Position numbers and translations under genes: made by a program. The notes under the pieces were generated by a model. The model did not search any database and had not been told where the DNA came from. It worked only from the letters and a program-made list of their open reading frames with translations. From positions 176,955-240,954 of the forward strand of contig NZ_QLLN01000003.1 in assembly GCF_003259375.1 (NCBI RefSeq): 64,000 nt of DNA. The letters run 5' to 3'. This document shows, piece by piece, positions 44,983 to 55,034 of the stretch. Source of the DNA: Arenibacter echinorum (GTDB taxonomy: Bacteria; Bacteroidota; Bacteroidia; Flavobacteriales; Flavobacteriaceae). Within the stretch, counting starts at the first letter, position 1, and each line of letters opens with the position of its first letter.

Positions 44983-47063
44983 GCCGATTTTTGGAACTGC
45001 TTTTTTCCCTTGGGAACTGTGAAATAGAAGGTAGAACCTTCATTTATTTCACTCTTGACCCATAAGGTACCACCATTTTTTATGACCATTTCTCTGCAAA
45101 GCGATAGGCCAAGCCCTGTTCCCTTTTCATTATTGGTACCATAGGTGGTGATATTGGTGTTTTTTGCAAGTATTTGTTCCTGAACGTAATCGTCCATACC
45201 GATGCCGTTATCTTTAACAAATACTTCCAAATAATCCGGTCTATCTACATAGCCAATGGTAATATGTCCGTTGTTGGGGGTGAACTTTAGTGCATTGCTC
45301 AAAAGATTTCTTATAACAATATCCATTTGATTTTCATCGGACCAAATAATAGCCTTATTGACTATTAAATTATCCATGGTAATCATTTTGGTAAATGCCA
45401 ATTCACCGAGCAAATTAATATTGTTCTCTACCAGGGCGTTTAGATCTACATTGGCAGGGTCGGTAGTGGCTTCCCTCATTTGCGATTGACCCCAAGTAAG
45501 AAGGTTGTTCAAGGTAAAGGAAATACTATTTACGTCGTTCTTTAATTTGGGAATAAACTCCTTGAATTCCGATTCTTTAATATCACCGCTGTTCAGTAAT
45601 TTCAACAGTCCCTCCAAAGCCCCAATAGGACCTCGAAGATCATGTGCAATAATAGAGAAAAGTTTGTTTTTAGTGTTATTGGTCTCCCATAACTCGGCCT
45701 CTCTCAGTTCTAGATCCTCCTTTTGAACTTCTAGTTCCTTGTTCAGTTTTTTTAAGATTTTTTGTCCTCTTACAACTAAAAATGCTATGGCCCCCATAAT
45801 GATAACAAAGAGTATGGCTATATAGATATAGAGGCGCTGTTTTGCTAAGGCTTTTTCATTTTTTAATACCAGTGCTTCCTGCTGATTTTTATGGCTGATT
45901 TCTGTTTTCAACATAGTCATACTCATCTTGTTCTCATCTCTGGACAAGGTATCCGATATTTGCCTAAAAATTTCATGATATTTAAGGGCTGAAGCGTAGT
46001 TCTCCTGATTTTTATATACTTTATAAAGAGTGTTGGAACATTTTTTTATACCCTCCATAGATTTAATAGTCGAGGATATTTCGTAGGCCATCATGGCATA
46101 CTTATGTGAAATACTGTCTTTTTCCAGTCCAAAATTAGCTTCGGCCATCCCGTTGTACAGATCTATTATCCCTCGGTCGTCCTGAAGATTTTCATGTAGT
46201 TCTGCACTTTTGTCGTACCAATATAATGCCCTGGTATATTGTTGTTGTTTTAGGTATACTTTGCCCTTCACTTCATAAGAATAGGCCAGCCAATCCCATA
46301 CCTCACCTTGTGCAAAAATTTTGATACTTCGGTTTATTTTAAAAAGGGCATTTTGGAAATCCCCAGTTTCAGCATATATGGACGCCACATTGCTCATGGT
46401 CTGGGCAGAGTTAATATCATTTCCTATTTTGTTATTTATTTTTTCAACTTTGTTATAAAAATATAGTGCCTGATCATAATCTTTTTGTGTAGCGTATAAA
46501 TCGGCTACATTTTCATACAGGATCGACTCCATTTTCCTGTTGCCATAGGACTGTGCCAGTTTAATATTCTCCAAATAGCCTAGCAAGGCAATTGAATAAT
46601 TACCGCTATATACGTTTTCATTGGCCAATTCATTACCAATTCTCAGGGATAAGGCATAATTATTACCCTTTTTGGCATTGACCAAGGCCATTTCATAATT
46701 ATCTATTGCAATGCTGTGTTCACCTATATCGGAATAATAAGTCCCTAGGTTGAACAGAGCCTCACTTACTCCATTTTTATAATCTATATTGCTACTTAAT
46801 TTTTGGGCTTCACTGGAAAGCAATAAGAGACTATCAGGATTTAAGAATCTTAGCTTGGCGCCAAGATCCATCAATAACCCAATGTATATGGTATCCTTAT
46901 TAACCTGTTTCTTCTGACTTCGTAAAGTGGTGATTTTTTGCCTTAATTCTCCAATGGAGGATTCCTGGGCGGAGTTGATTCCACAAAAGAAAAGGAAAAT
47001 CCAGAACACGGTTAATTTTAATTTAATCTCCCGTGAGCTTATATTTAATGCTTTAAAAGACAT
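44979..47063 (-). CDS. TPR-containing sensor histidine kinase
   Basis: 694 residues. Exported N terminus with a signal segment (about 17-33, ending INSAQ), TPR repeats (about 60-370), a membrane helix (about 411-431), a coiled segment, then HisKA with phospho-acceptor His474 (SIIAHDLRGPIGALEGLL) and HATPase_c (DNGIGMDDYV, GTGLGLSLCREMV). No receiver or DNA-binding domain is fused and no response regulator is adjacent. Senses an envelope signal. Tail-to-tail overlap with bshB1. Confidence 0.94.
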   Translation of the reverse strand: MSFKALNISSREIKLKLTVFWIFLFFCGINSAQESSIGELRQKITTLRSQKKQVNKDTIYIGLLMDLGAKLRFLNPDSLLLLSSEAQKLSSNIDYKNGVSEALFNLGTYYSDIGEHSIAIDNYEMALVNAKKGNNYALSLRIGNELANENVYSGNYSIALLGYLENIKLAQSYGNRKMESILYENVADLYATQKDYDQALYFYNKVEKINNKIGNDINSAQTMSNVASIYAETGDFQNALFKINRSIKIFAQGEVWDWLAYSYEVKGKVYLKQQQYTRALYWYDKSAELHENLQDDRGIIDLYNGMAEANFGLEKDSISHKYAMMAYEISSTIKSMEGIKKCSNTLYKVYKNQENYASALKYHEIFRQISDTLSRDENKMSMTMLKTEISHKNQQEALVLKNEKALAKQRLYIYIAILFVIIMGAIAFLVVRGQKILKKLNKELEVQKEDLELREAELWETNNTKNKLFSIIAHDLRGPIGALEGLLKLLNSGDIKESEFKEFIPKLKNDVNSISFTLNNLLTWGQSQMREATTDPANVDLNALVENNINLLGELAFTKMITMDNLIVNKAIIWSDENQMDIVIRNLLSNALKFTPNNGHITIGYVDRPDYLEVFVKDNGIGMDDYVQEQILAKNTNITTYGTNNEKGTGLGLSLCREMVIKNGGTLWVKSEINEGSTFYFTVPKGKKQFQKSA

Positions 47064-47254
47064 TTATCCTAATTTATCTGTTGATAAAAATATCTTTCCT
47101 TTAAAAAATAGGCTAATTTATGTTGTGAAAGTGCGGTTTTTTGTGTGTTTCGTCCAGTATTATGAGTATTTGGTCGATAGTTAGGGCGGAAAATTATGGT
47201 ATAATTCGCTATATGAGCATTTTATGAAATGATATAAAATAATCTAAAATTTAT

Positions 47255-47285
47255 TTTGAACGATAGCACTAAAGATTTATCTTTG
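47255..47285 (+). promoter_or_regulatory. Promoter of tRNA-His
   Basis: TTTG (47255-47258), 19-base spacer, TATCTTTG (47278-47285): a full match to the Bacteroidota TTTG/TAnnTTTG promoter. The tRNA begins 16 bases downstream. Confidence 0.8.
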
Positions 47286-47301
47286 CCACCGCTTACAAAT
47301 G

Positions 47302-47375
47302 GTGGTTGTAGCTCAGCTGGTTAGAGCATCGGTTTGTGGTACCGAGGGTCGCCGGTTCGAACCCGGTCTTCCACC
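47302..47375 (+). tRNA. tRNA-His (anticodon GTG)
   Basis: 74 bases plus the extra G(-1) at 47301, which pairs with C73, a tRNA-His identity mark. D arm GCTC/GAGC, anticodon loop TTGTGGT, T stem GCCGG/CCGGT, normal T loop TTCGAAC. The acceptor halves GTGGTTG and CTTCCAC give T.T appositions at 5-68 and 6-67. A terminator follows. Confidence 0.95.
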
Positions 47376-47384
47376 CAGAAATAT

Positions 47385-47413
47385 AACCCTGTCAGAAATG
47401 ACAGGGTTTTTTT
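47385..47413 (+). terminator. Terminator of tRNA-His
   Basis: 10-bp stem AACCCTGTCA/TGACAGGGTT (47385-47394 with 47399-47408), GAAA tetraloop, T run to 47413. Confidence 0.93.
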
Positions 47414-47536
47414 GTAACCTAAAGTTCCGTTTTAATAGAAACCTTCAATAACACCTCATATTTACTATATTTACTTCATAAATAGATATGAACGATCATT
47501 AAAGCAGATTGTTTGTGGACAAGGGATATCAATAAT

Positions 47537-48121
47537 ATGTCAACCAAATTATTATTTCTTTTTTTAATACTAACCAATGGATTATTCTCTCAGGTGAATA
47601 CCATTGAATGGGAACCAGATTATGATTTCAAAATTGAAGATTTTCAAGGCACAAAAACAGCTATTAAGAAGGACATAGACAAAGTATTGGTACAATCTGG
47701 GGTTATTTTGGATTTTGAATTTCAAATGTCTAATGTTGAATTTATGTTCACTAAGAACTTTAATTCCAAAGTGAGTTGTACATTTCATAAGGATGCAGCA
47801 GTGATAATGGCTACGGACAGTTTGGCTGCAGAAAGACTTATAGCCCTTGTTAAATTTGATTTTGATCTCTCCGAGCTTTATGCCAGAAAGATTAGGAAGG
47901 AACTATTCGAAAACAAAAAAACCTTTTCCAACGCCACGTTTTTTCAACCTTATTTTGATAAAATGATTACGGAGCGAAATAAGATTAGTTCAAGGGTCTA
48001 TTCGGAAACGGACTTTGGCAACGAGGCGGCAATGTTGGAAAAAGAACATGAAATAGTTAAAAAGGAGATCAATGCATTATCCGATTTCTGCAAGAGGTGC
48101 AAGTCTCCCAAAAAACCGTAA
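47537..48121 (+). CDS. Exported protein of unknown function
   Basis: 194 residues from the ATG at 47537 (MSTKLLFLFL), preferred because it places a signal peptide (about 1-18, ending GLFSQ) at the N terminus. The mature part begins IEWEPDYDFKIEDFQG, reminiscent of secreted DUF922-like peptidase proteins, but I do not see a catalytic HExxH. A charged helical tail ends in KRCKSPKKP. I do not recognise it further. Convergent with recG. Confidence 0.65.
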   Translation: MSTKLLFLFLILTNGLFSQVNTIEWEPDYDFKIEDFQGTKTAIKKDIDKVLVQSGVILDFEFQMSNVEFMFTKNFNSKVSCTFHKDAAVIMATDSLAAERLIALVKFDFDLSELYARKIRKELFENKKTFSNATFFQPYFDKMITERNKISSRVYSETDFGNEAAMLEKEHEIVKKEINALSDFCKRCKSPKKP

Positions 48122-48153
48122 TAAAACTAATTGACCAATCCTCTTGGCCAATT

Positions 48154-50253
48154 TCAACTAATATAGTTCCAAATATTTTTGTACTTAACCAGTTGCGTAT
48201 AGGTATGGAGTATAACAGGATGCCTTTTCAAACTAATATCTTCCCTTAATATTTTGAGGGCATGGTACCTGGCTGTTTTTAGAATATCATTGTCCTTGAT
48301 TATATCTGCTATTTTTAGATTAAGAACACCACTTTGTTGGGTACCCATTAAATCTCCGGGACCACGTAGCTTCAAATCTACCTCTGCAATCTGAAATCCG
48401 TCATTGGTGCCTACCATGGTTTCCAATCTGGTTTTTGAATCTGAGGATAACTTATGTCCCGTCATTAGAATACAAAAACTTTGATTGGCCCCGCGACCAA
48501 CCCGGCCCCGTAGTTGGTGCAGTTGCGACAACCCGAACCGCTCCGCACTTTCAATGATCATTACAGAGGCATTGGGGACATTTACACCCACCTCTATTAC
48601 CGTTGTAGCAACCATAATTTGTGTTTCCCCTTTAACAAATCGCTCCATTTCGTAATCCTTGTCTGCTGGTTTCATTTTACCATGCACTATAGAAATCTGA
48701 AAATCCGGTAAGGGAAAATCCCTGGCTATACTCTCGTAACCATCCATAAGGTCTTTATAGTCCAAGGCCTCGGATTCCTGGATCAAGGGATAGACCACAT
48801 ATACCTGCCGTCCCTTTTTAATCTCGTCCCTTATAAATTGAAATACTTTTAAGCGGTTGGAATCGTACCTATGGACCGTTTTAATAGGTTTTCTTCCAGG
48901 GGGAAGTTCATCTATGGTAGAAATGTCCAAATCCCCATATAAACTCATTGCCAAAGTCCTGGGGATAGGGGTAGCGGTCATAACCAAGATATGGGGAGGA
49001 ATATCATTCTTGTGCCATAGCTTGGCGCGCTGTGCCACACCAAATCTATGTTGTTCATCCACAATGGCAAGTCCCAGATTTTTATAGGCAACCTTATCCT
49101 CCAAAAGGGCATGGGTACCGATTAGAATTTGTAGCTCCCCATTTTCCAATTGCTCGTGGATTACCCTACGGGCAGATTTTTTAACCGATCCCGTAAGCAA
49201 GGCTATGTTAACGCCAATATCTCCTAGAAGTTCTTTTATGCCCATGAAGTGTTGGTTGGCCAGAATTTCCGTAGGGGCCATTAAACAGGCCTGGAAGCCG
49301 TTGTCTATAGCTAGTAGCATGGTCATAAGTGCCACAATAGTTTTGCCAGACCCTACATCTCCCTGTAGCAATCTGTTCATTTGTGCATTGCTGCCCAAAT
49401 CGGCCCTGATCTCCTTGATTACCCTTTTCTGGGCATTGGTCAGTTCAAATGGTAAGTGCTGCTCATAAAAAGTCTTGAAAAGTGTTCCAACCTTGTCAAA
49501 ATTATAACCCTTTATTTTCTGTTTATGCATTAAGTTTTTGGAAATCAGCTGCAATTGTATATAAAACAATTCCTCAAATTTTAGTCGAAATTGTGCCTTG
49601 GCCAATAATTCCTGATTCTTTGGAAAGTGGATATTAAAAAGTGCCTCCGCTTTAGAAATCAGGCTTAATTCATTTATGAGGCCAGAGGATAGGGTCTCCG
49701 TAAACCGTCCTTTGGTTTCCAAAAATAATTGCTGTATAAGTTTGTTGGTCACCCTATTGGTAATGCCCTTGTTTGCCAATTTTTCGGTGGAAGGATAAAC
49801 GGGTTGCATGTATATTTTTAAGCCTTTTTCATGGTCTTCCCACAATTCCATTTCAGGGTGTGGCATAGAGAAAGTGCCATTGAACCAATTTGCCTTACCG
49901 AAAATAACATATGGAATGTTTAACTTGAGGTTTTCCCTGATCCATTTTTGGCCCCTAAACCAAACCAGTTCCATTTCTCCTGTATCATCTATAAATTTGG
50001 CTACCAATCGTTTTCCCTTTTTTTGTTCAACCGTTTTAATGTTGACAATCTTTCCAACTATTTGAACATCCGAACTGGTTCGCTGTAATTGACTAATTTT
50101 ATAATATTGGGTCTTATCAATATAGCGATTGGGAAAAAGATTGATTAAATCCTGATAGGTATGTATTCCAAGCTCCGATTGTAAGGTCTCAGCACGGTTG
50201 GGACCAACGCCTTTCAGGTAGACAATAGGCGTTTGTAGTACAGTGGAGTTCAT
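48154..50253 (-). CDS. recG: ATP-dependent DNA helicase RecG
   Basis: 699 residues from the ATG at 50253 (MNSTVLQTPIVYLKGVGP). Wedge/OB domain (about 50-170), Walker A LLQGDVGSGKT, Walker B VDEQHRFGVAQR, TATPIPRTLA, and the C-terminal IESAERFGLSQLHQLRGRVGRG and TRAG-like LKLRGPGDLMGTQQSG. Remodels stalled replication forks and branched DNA. Complete, no oddities. Confidence 0.97.
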   Translation of the reverse strand: MNSTVLQTPIVYLKGVGPNRAETLQSELGIHTYQDLINLFPNRYIDKTQYYKISQLQRTSSDVQIVGKIVNIKTVEQKKGKRLVAKFIDDTGEMELVWFRGQKWIRENLKLNIPYVIFGKANWFNGTFSMPHPEMELWEDHEKGLKIYMQPVYPSTEKLANKGITNRVTNKLIQQLFLETKGRFTETLSSGLINELSLISKAEALFNIHFPKNQELLAKAQFRLKFEELFYIQLQLISKNLMHKQKIKGYNFDKVGTLFKTFYEQHLPFELTNAQKRVIKEIRADLGSNAQMNRLLQGDVGSGKTIVALMTMLLAIDNGFQACLMAPTEILANQHFMGIKELLGDIGVNIALLTGSVKKSARRVIHEQLENGELQILIGTHALLEDKVAYKNLGLAIVDEQHRFGVAQRAKLWHKNDIPPHILVMTATPIPRTLAMSLYGDLDISTIDELPPGRKPIKTVHRYDSNRLKVFQFIRDEIKKGRQVYVVYPLIQESEALDYKDLMDGYESIARDFPLPDFQISIVHGKMKPADKDYEMERFVKGETQIMVATTVIEVGVNVPNASVMIIESAERFGLSQLHQLRGRVGRGANQSFCILMTGHKLSSDSKTRLETMVGTNDGFQIAEVDLKLRGPGDLMGTQQSGVLNLKIADIIKDNDILKTARYHALKILREDISLKRHPVILHTYTQLVKYKNIWNYIS

Positions 50254-50421
50254 TGGGATATACTTGATTATAAGAAGTCCTATCAATTAATGTTGAAAAG
50301 TAAGACAACCGGATTTTATGTTGCTATATTTAATCAGACTAAAATAGGAGTTCCATCAAACAACTGCAAGTATGGGTTTAATATTATAGGTCCAATAAAG
50401 AAAAAGTAAACCATTTATACT

Positions 50422-52980
50422 TCAATGCTGTTTTCTCTTCAAGCCAAATACTATTGCCAAGAATCCAACAAACAATAGTGAAGCAGCCCACCACCAAAGA
50501 GTATTATGGGGTTTTTCATAGGAATCAATGGCTCCATAATACGCAAAACCATTCCAGTAATAGGGCGATTTTTTAGAATTGGGTACATTTTTATCCTGTA
50601 GGTAGGAAAGCTTTGCCTCTTGATTCGATGCAAATAAGGATGCTGTAGATCTAAAAGATTCATAAAATCGGGACATTACCGAGGCAGTGCTCTGGTCGTT
50701 TACTTTCCAAAGTGAAAAAAGTACAGAGGAGGCACCTGCATACTGAAAACCACGTGCTACGCTGATAGCTCCTTCCCCTTTTTGGAGTTTTCCTATTCCG
50801 GTTTCACAGGCACTTAAAACAATGGTCTTGCCATTCATATCCAAACTATGTAGTTCAGGCAGGTACAGCAGATCATCATAGAATTGTACAAAGGCCGGAA
50901 CTACAAAATTACCACTGCCGGCATGGGTAGACAAATGTATAAGGTCATGGTTTTTGGCCTTCTTGATAAAATTGTCCTTCGTGGCCTGGGACTCCATAAC
51001 CAATTCAGCGGACATTGCATTCCCAACTGCTTTTGCCTCTTCTTCGGAATAAGATAATTCCTCGGGGCTTCCACTAAAAACAGGAAAAATTCCTAAAACC
51101 GATTTTCTTTTGCTATCGGATTTTGATGTAAGATACTGTTGGGCATTTACCGCATAAGCTACTTTTTTGGATACAGCTAAAAAAGGCATCTTGGAAAACG
51201 AGGTTCCCTTTGCGGGTTCGGTCAAAAGCGATTCAAAAGGAAGAAAATTAAGTAGTCCGTCCGGAATCAACACTAGATGGTTTTTATTCAAACCATTCTG
51301 TATTTGTAGCACCTCAAATAGCTCATAAGCGGTTTTTGTAAAGTGGGGCACGTCATTATTTATAGCTTCGGGACCATCAAATAGATGTACAAATTTCAAA
51401 ATATAAGGGGACAGTTCTTCGGTATCGGGAAGTTGGTACATCCGTAATCCAGAATTGTCGATTGTAAATTGATAGTTGCTTTTTGCCCCCAAAAAATAGG
51501 ATTGTAGCACAGCTTCATCCGTTTTTAGCTTCTGCTGCAATGCAACTAGATCTAGCTCCGTCCGGAGTATTTTAGGTAAATGGGATTGTACCATCTTTAT
51601 TTGCCGGTCTACGTCCGCCAATTCAGAAATTAATGATTTCAATATCTTGTCTCCCAAGTTTTTGAACTGCGCCCGTAATAATTGATCGGTGAGCCTATCA
51701 CGATTTCTTAGGAGAACTTCCAATCCACTAGCTTTTCCATCCTGCTGCTTGTTAAGCACAGTTCTTTCTATCAAGACCGAAGCCTTTCCCTGTTCGGCAT
51801 AAGTAAAGGCCCTTTCGGCCCATATTGGATCCTTGCTGTCAGAATAGAGCTTCCAGATAAGGTCCAAACATTTTTCAGTACGATGTTTTACGTCGGCCTG
51901 GTGTATTATTTTGGTTTCTTGGGAAGTATAGTCCTGTTGTAATAAATTGGCCACATAAAATGCAAGATCATATGCTCTCAAGGCATCCGTGACAGTTTCA
52001 GTGGCAGCAGCGTAGGCATCAAAAATGCGCAGAAAATTCCGATCTGGAAATAATTTGGTTTCGTCCGGTAGTCCTTGGTTGGAATAGGAGGGAAGCAGTA
52101 CCGATAATGCCTTGTGCAATGTGTTTTTAGCATCAAGGATATTACCTAGTTCCAATAATAATTCTGCCTCTTCCACCAATAAGTTTACCCATTGGTGTGC
52201 AGATACACCTTCATCGTTCAAAAGAGCTGTTTTCGCTTTATCAATGTAATCCAAAGCCATTTTCTTCTGTCCCTCTTTAAGCGCTATAAAAGCGAGACTT
52301 TTGTAGGTATTAACAAGTTCAACTCCTGTTATTACTTTTATTTCAGAAAGCAGCTGTTTTGCTTTTTCAAAATCTCCGACCCGAAAATAAGACGTGGCAA
52401 GGTTATTCTTCAAAGCCGCTGCAGTTCCCTTAGGAATGCCTTTCATCTTCAGAGTTTCGTTTATCAACAAATACGACCTTTCATATCTGGATGTGGAATT
52501 GTAAAGGGCAGATAGCGATAATACTGTATTGAACAACAGGGAATTATTTGCAGTGTTTTTGGCATGGGAAGCGCACTGTATCAACAATTCTTCTGCCTTT
52601 AAATAGTCTCCCTGTCGGATATAAATAGCTGCCAAAGGCACTACTGCATTTTCATAAATATTGTAATCCGATAATTCGTTGGATTTAAAGCGATGATAGG
52701 CATCTTCATAGTTTTCGACACTTTTTGAAAGGTCCCCATTTTTCTCGAAATAATATCCAAGATTAGATCTGGCTATAACCAAAGCAAGTTGTTGGTCAGA
52801 AGATTTAGCCATTGAACCAAAATTGTCCGCATAACTTGCAAGTCGTTGGAGATTTTCAAGTGTTGGCTTGGTCACGACATGGTCCAATTCCTTGTAAAGT
52901 TCATCCGCTGTACCTTGGGCCGAACTCCAGAAGGGGAGCGCCCAAAAAACACAGACGAATATTTTACTTAGGTTTTTCAA
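50422..52980 (-). CDS. Exported TPR-CHAT protease with C-terminal membrane anchor
   Basis: 852 residues. Signal peptide (about 1-21, ending WSSAQ), TPR repeats (about 40-400), a coiled-coil linker (about 420-490), then a CHAT domain (about 530-820) with His686 (IHLSTHAG) and Cys725 (VLSACETG), the caspase/separase-type dyad, and ARGFQYAGASSVLFSLWKV. A Trp-rich membrane helix (about 828-846, after NTLWWWA) and KRKQH close the protein. That topology puts the peptidase in the periplasm. It starts immediately after the PKD/beta-barrel gene (0-base gap). Substrate unknown; the co-encoded lipoproteins are candidates. Confidence 0.92.
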   Translation of the reverse strand: MKNLSKIFVCVFWALPFWSSAQGTADELYKELDHVVTKPTLENLQRLASYADNFGSMAKSSDQQLALVIARSNLGYYFEKNGDLSKSVENYEDAYHRFKSNELSDYNIYENAVVPLAAIYIRQGDYLKAEELLIQCASHAKNTANNSLLFNTVLSLSALYNSTSRYERSYLLINETLKMKGIPKGTAAALKNNLATSYFRVGDFEKAKQLLSEIKVITGVELVNTYKSLAFIALKEGQKKMALDYIDKAKTALLNDEGVSAHQWVNLLVEEAELLLELGNILDAKNTLHKALSVLLPSYSNQGLPDETKLFPDRNFLRIFDAYAAATETVTDALRAYDLAFYVANLLQQDYTSQETKIIHQADVKHRTEKCLDLIWKLYSDSKDPIWAERAFTYAEQGKASVLIERTVLNKQQDGKASGLEVLLRNRDRLTDQLLRAQFKNLGDKILKSLISELADVDRQIKMVQSHLPKILRTELDLVALQQKLKTDEAVLQSYFLGAKSNYQFTIDNSGLRMYQLPDTEELSPYILKFVHLFDGPEAINNDVPHFTKTAYELFEVLQIQNGLNKNHLVLIPDGLLNFLPFESLLTEPAKGTSFSKMPFLAVSKKVAYAVNAQQYLTSKSDSKRKSVLGIFPVFSGSPEELSYSEEEAKAVGNAMSAELVMESQATKDNFIKKAKNHDLIHLSTHAGSGNFVVPAFVQFYDDLLYLPELHSLDMNGKTIVLSACETGIGKLQKGEGAISVARGFQYAGASSVLFSLWKVNDQSTASVMSRFYESFRSTASLFASNQEAKLSYLQDKNVPNSKKSPYYWNGFAYYGAIDSYEKPHNTLWWWAASLLFVGFLAIVFGLKRKQH

Positions 52981-54933
52981 TTAGAAACGCCATAAGGCGT
53001 AGAGTTGCCAATAGTTGAAATCCGTTTTATTGTTCATAACATAGCGAGCACCTAAACTTGGTCCTATTCGGGAAAATCCTGCAGTAAAGTCCAAAAAGAT
53101 ACCAGTTCTCCAGTTGGTAAAGGATTCCTTCATAGAATTGGTATCGGTCTTGGAATCCATTAAAAATTGGTCCGTATCCCCTTCATAATATTCGACGGTT
53201 GTACTGTTCTGGGTCGTATTGCTCACATTAATATTAGATTGCACACCAGCACCTATCCCAATATAATTATTGATATTATAGCGAAGCAAAACTGGCACCT
53301 CCCAATTTACACTTTTTTGTTCGGTGGCGGTAATGGTACGTTGTAGCTGTATGCTTCCATTTCTGGGATCGTCAACAACTTGGTCAACACTTGTTGTACT
53401 TGTACTGGAATTGAAACTATTGCTGAATTCCGCCTGTCCATAGAAACGATACGGTTTGTACGGAGAGACTACAGCACTTAGAAAATAGCTTTTTGCGTTT
53501 TCTACATTGGGATAGTAATTATACCCCGCTTTGATCCCGATGGAAATACCTGGTGTAAACCGTGTTGTTGCATAATTGGTTATAATCGGTTCATTTTTAT
53601 CGAATATAATCGCCGTTCGACTCTTCGTTTTCTTCTTGTGGAAGTCTTTTGCAAAACGGATGCTATATTTTACAAATCCCTTGGTGGAATCTTTTTCCTG
53701 TACATTTTTTTGTTCCGTTCCAGGGAGATAGATATTCTTAAAAGTAAAAATGGCCTTGTTCTTCAAGAAAGTGGTATCCAAACAACTGTAGCGCACCGGT
53801 TCTTTCGGACAAATTGGACATGCCGGATATTGGTCCTCCAATTTTAAGGTAGCCATATCCAACATTTCGGGAATATCTGTTTCCAAGCGGATAGTCCGTG
53901 CTGGTCCCTCCCCGTTGTTCTGAAATTTTATCTTGTATTTCAAGGTTTTAAAACGCACCAAACGGTAGTTCATTAATACCCCGTTGGAGGACATTTTATT
54001 AGGGTCATGGGAAGTCACGATTTCCATTTCCATATCTTTCACCGTATGGTCACCATAATTATTGTCGGGTACGTAAATACCTCTAACCGAAATAATGGCA
54101 CTGGTATCCTTTATCATTTCGGGCGCTGTGCGCATGGTCAAAAAAACATTTCTTTCTTCACCAGGCTGCATATTCTCAAATGAAATTGATTTTTGTGAGC
54201 GATAGGCTTGTTTAGCTTCCTCCATACTTAGCGGAAGGTTGGTTTTTTTTGTAGAATCCTGTGCCTGTGTGCTATAAGAAACCAGTTCATTTTCTATTGA
54301 AGTCAAAAAGGTTTTTGTTGGATTATAGTCCCTATTATAGACCATCACATCCGTAAGAATCAAACTTTCACCATGGTGCAACCTAATTTCAGGTTCTAAG
54401 AAGTTATCGTTCTTAAATGCCATTTCGTTATAAAACAGATGAATATTACCTGAAGATGTGTAGTTGTTGGTGTTCTTGTAACTTACGATCATGACCATTT
54501 CTTCATCTATCATTGGCTCTCGATTGCGTTTCAACATGAAATCGTCAGTCATGGTAGCCAGATCGTCTACGTCCTTTGTAATTTCGTTAATGACCACCTT
54601 TTTAGGTCTGGTGGCCGGTGGTTTCCCTGTATCGTAATTGTTGGTTGCCCAGAGTTTTGCCTCATAGCTACCCGTTTTTTTATAGGTATGTTTTGGGTCT
54701 TTTTCGGTACTATAAGTGCCATCCCCAAACTCCCAATAATAGCTATAAAAAGCCTTTGGTGCCCCTGCTATTTGTTGTAATGGCGGGGTATCGGAAAGAA
54801 AGGACACCTCATTGCCCTTGGCATCATACCCTATATTGGCGTAACGCACTACCGTATCCTTGGCAACCGTTTCTTGGGCATGGACAATTGATCCGAAAAA
54901 TAACAGAAAAAGTAATGTGAGTTGTTTTTGCAT
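52981..54933 (-). CDS. PKD-domain outer-membrane beta-barrel protein
   Basis: 650 residues from the ATG at 54933 (MQKQLTLLFLL). Signal peptide ends IVHAQ. Domains: PKD fold (about 45-100: YYWEFGDGTYSTEKDPKHTY), a middle region with DUF11/Bacteroidota-type strands (KIKFQNNGEGPARTIRLETD), and a C-terminal beta-barrel of about 190 residues with alternating strands and a terminal Phe (LYALWRF). The barrel probably sits in the outer membrane with the PKD part as a binding module. It precedes the CHAT gene without a gap. Confidence 0.82.
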   Translation of the reverse strand: MQKQLTLLFLLFFGSIVHAQETVAKDTVVRYANIGYDAKGNEVSFLSDTPPLQQIAGAPKAFYSYYWEFGDGTYSTEKDPKHTYKKTGSYEAKLWATNNYDTGKPPATRPKKVVINEITKDVDDLATMTDDFMLKRNREPMIDEEMVMIVSYKNTNNYTSSGNIHLFYNEMAFKNDNFLEPEIRLHHGESLILTDVMVYNRDYNPTKTFLTSIENELVSYSTQAQDSTKKTNLPLSMEEAKQAYRSQKSISFENMQPGEERNVFLTMRTAPEMIKDTSAIISVRGIYVPDNNYGDHTVKDMEMEIVTSHDPNKMSSNGVLMNYRLVRFKTLKYKIKFQNNGEGPARTIRLETDIPEMLDMATLKLEDQYPACPICPKEPVRYSCLDTTFLKNKAIFTFKNIYLPGTEQKNVQEKDSTKGFVKYSIRFAKDFHKKKTKSRTAIIFDKNEPIITNYATTRFTPGISIGIKAGYNYYPNVENAKSYFLSAVVSPYKPYRFYGQAEFSNSFNSSTSTTSVDQVVDDPRNGSIQLQRTITATEQKSVNWEVPVLLRYNINNYIGIGAGVQSNINVSNTTQNSTTVEYYEGDTDQFLMDSKTDTNSMKESFTNWRTGIFLDFTAGFSRIGPSLGARYVMNNKTDFNYWQLYALWRF

Positions 54934-55034
54934 TGGAGCGAAATTGGGTTTAACTTTTAAAACTCCCAAGTACCTAACGTTTACTATAACTCTTTGGTAT
55001 ATGTTAAAATTCTTTTGCGGGATTAACGAATTAT

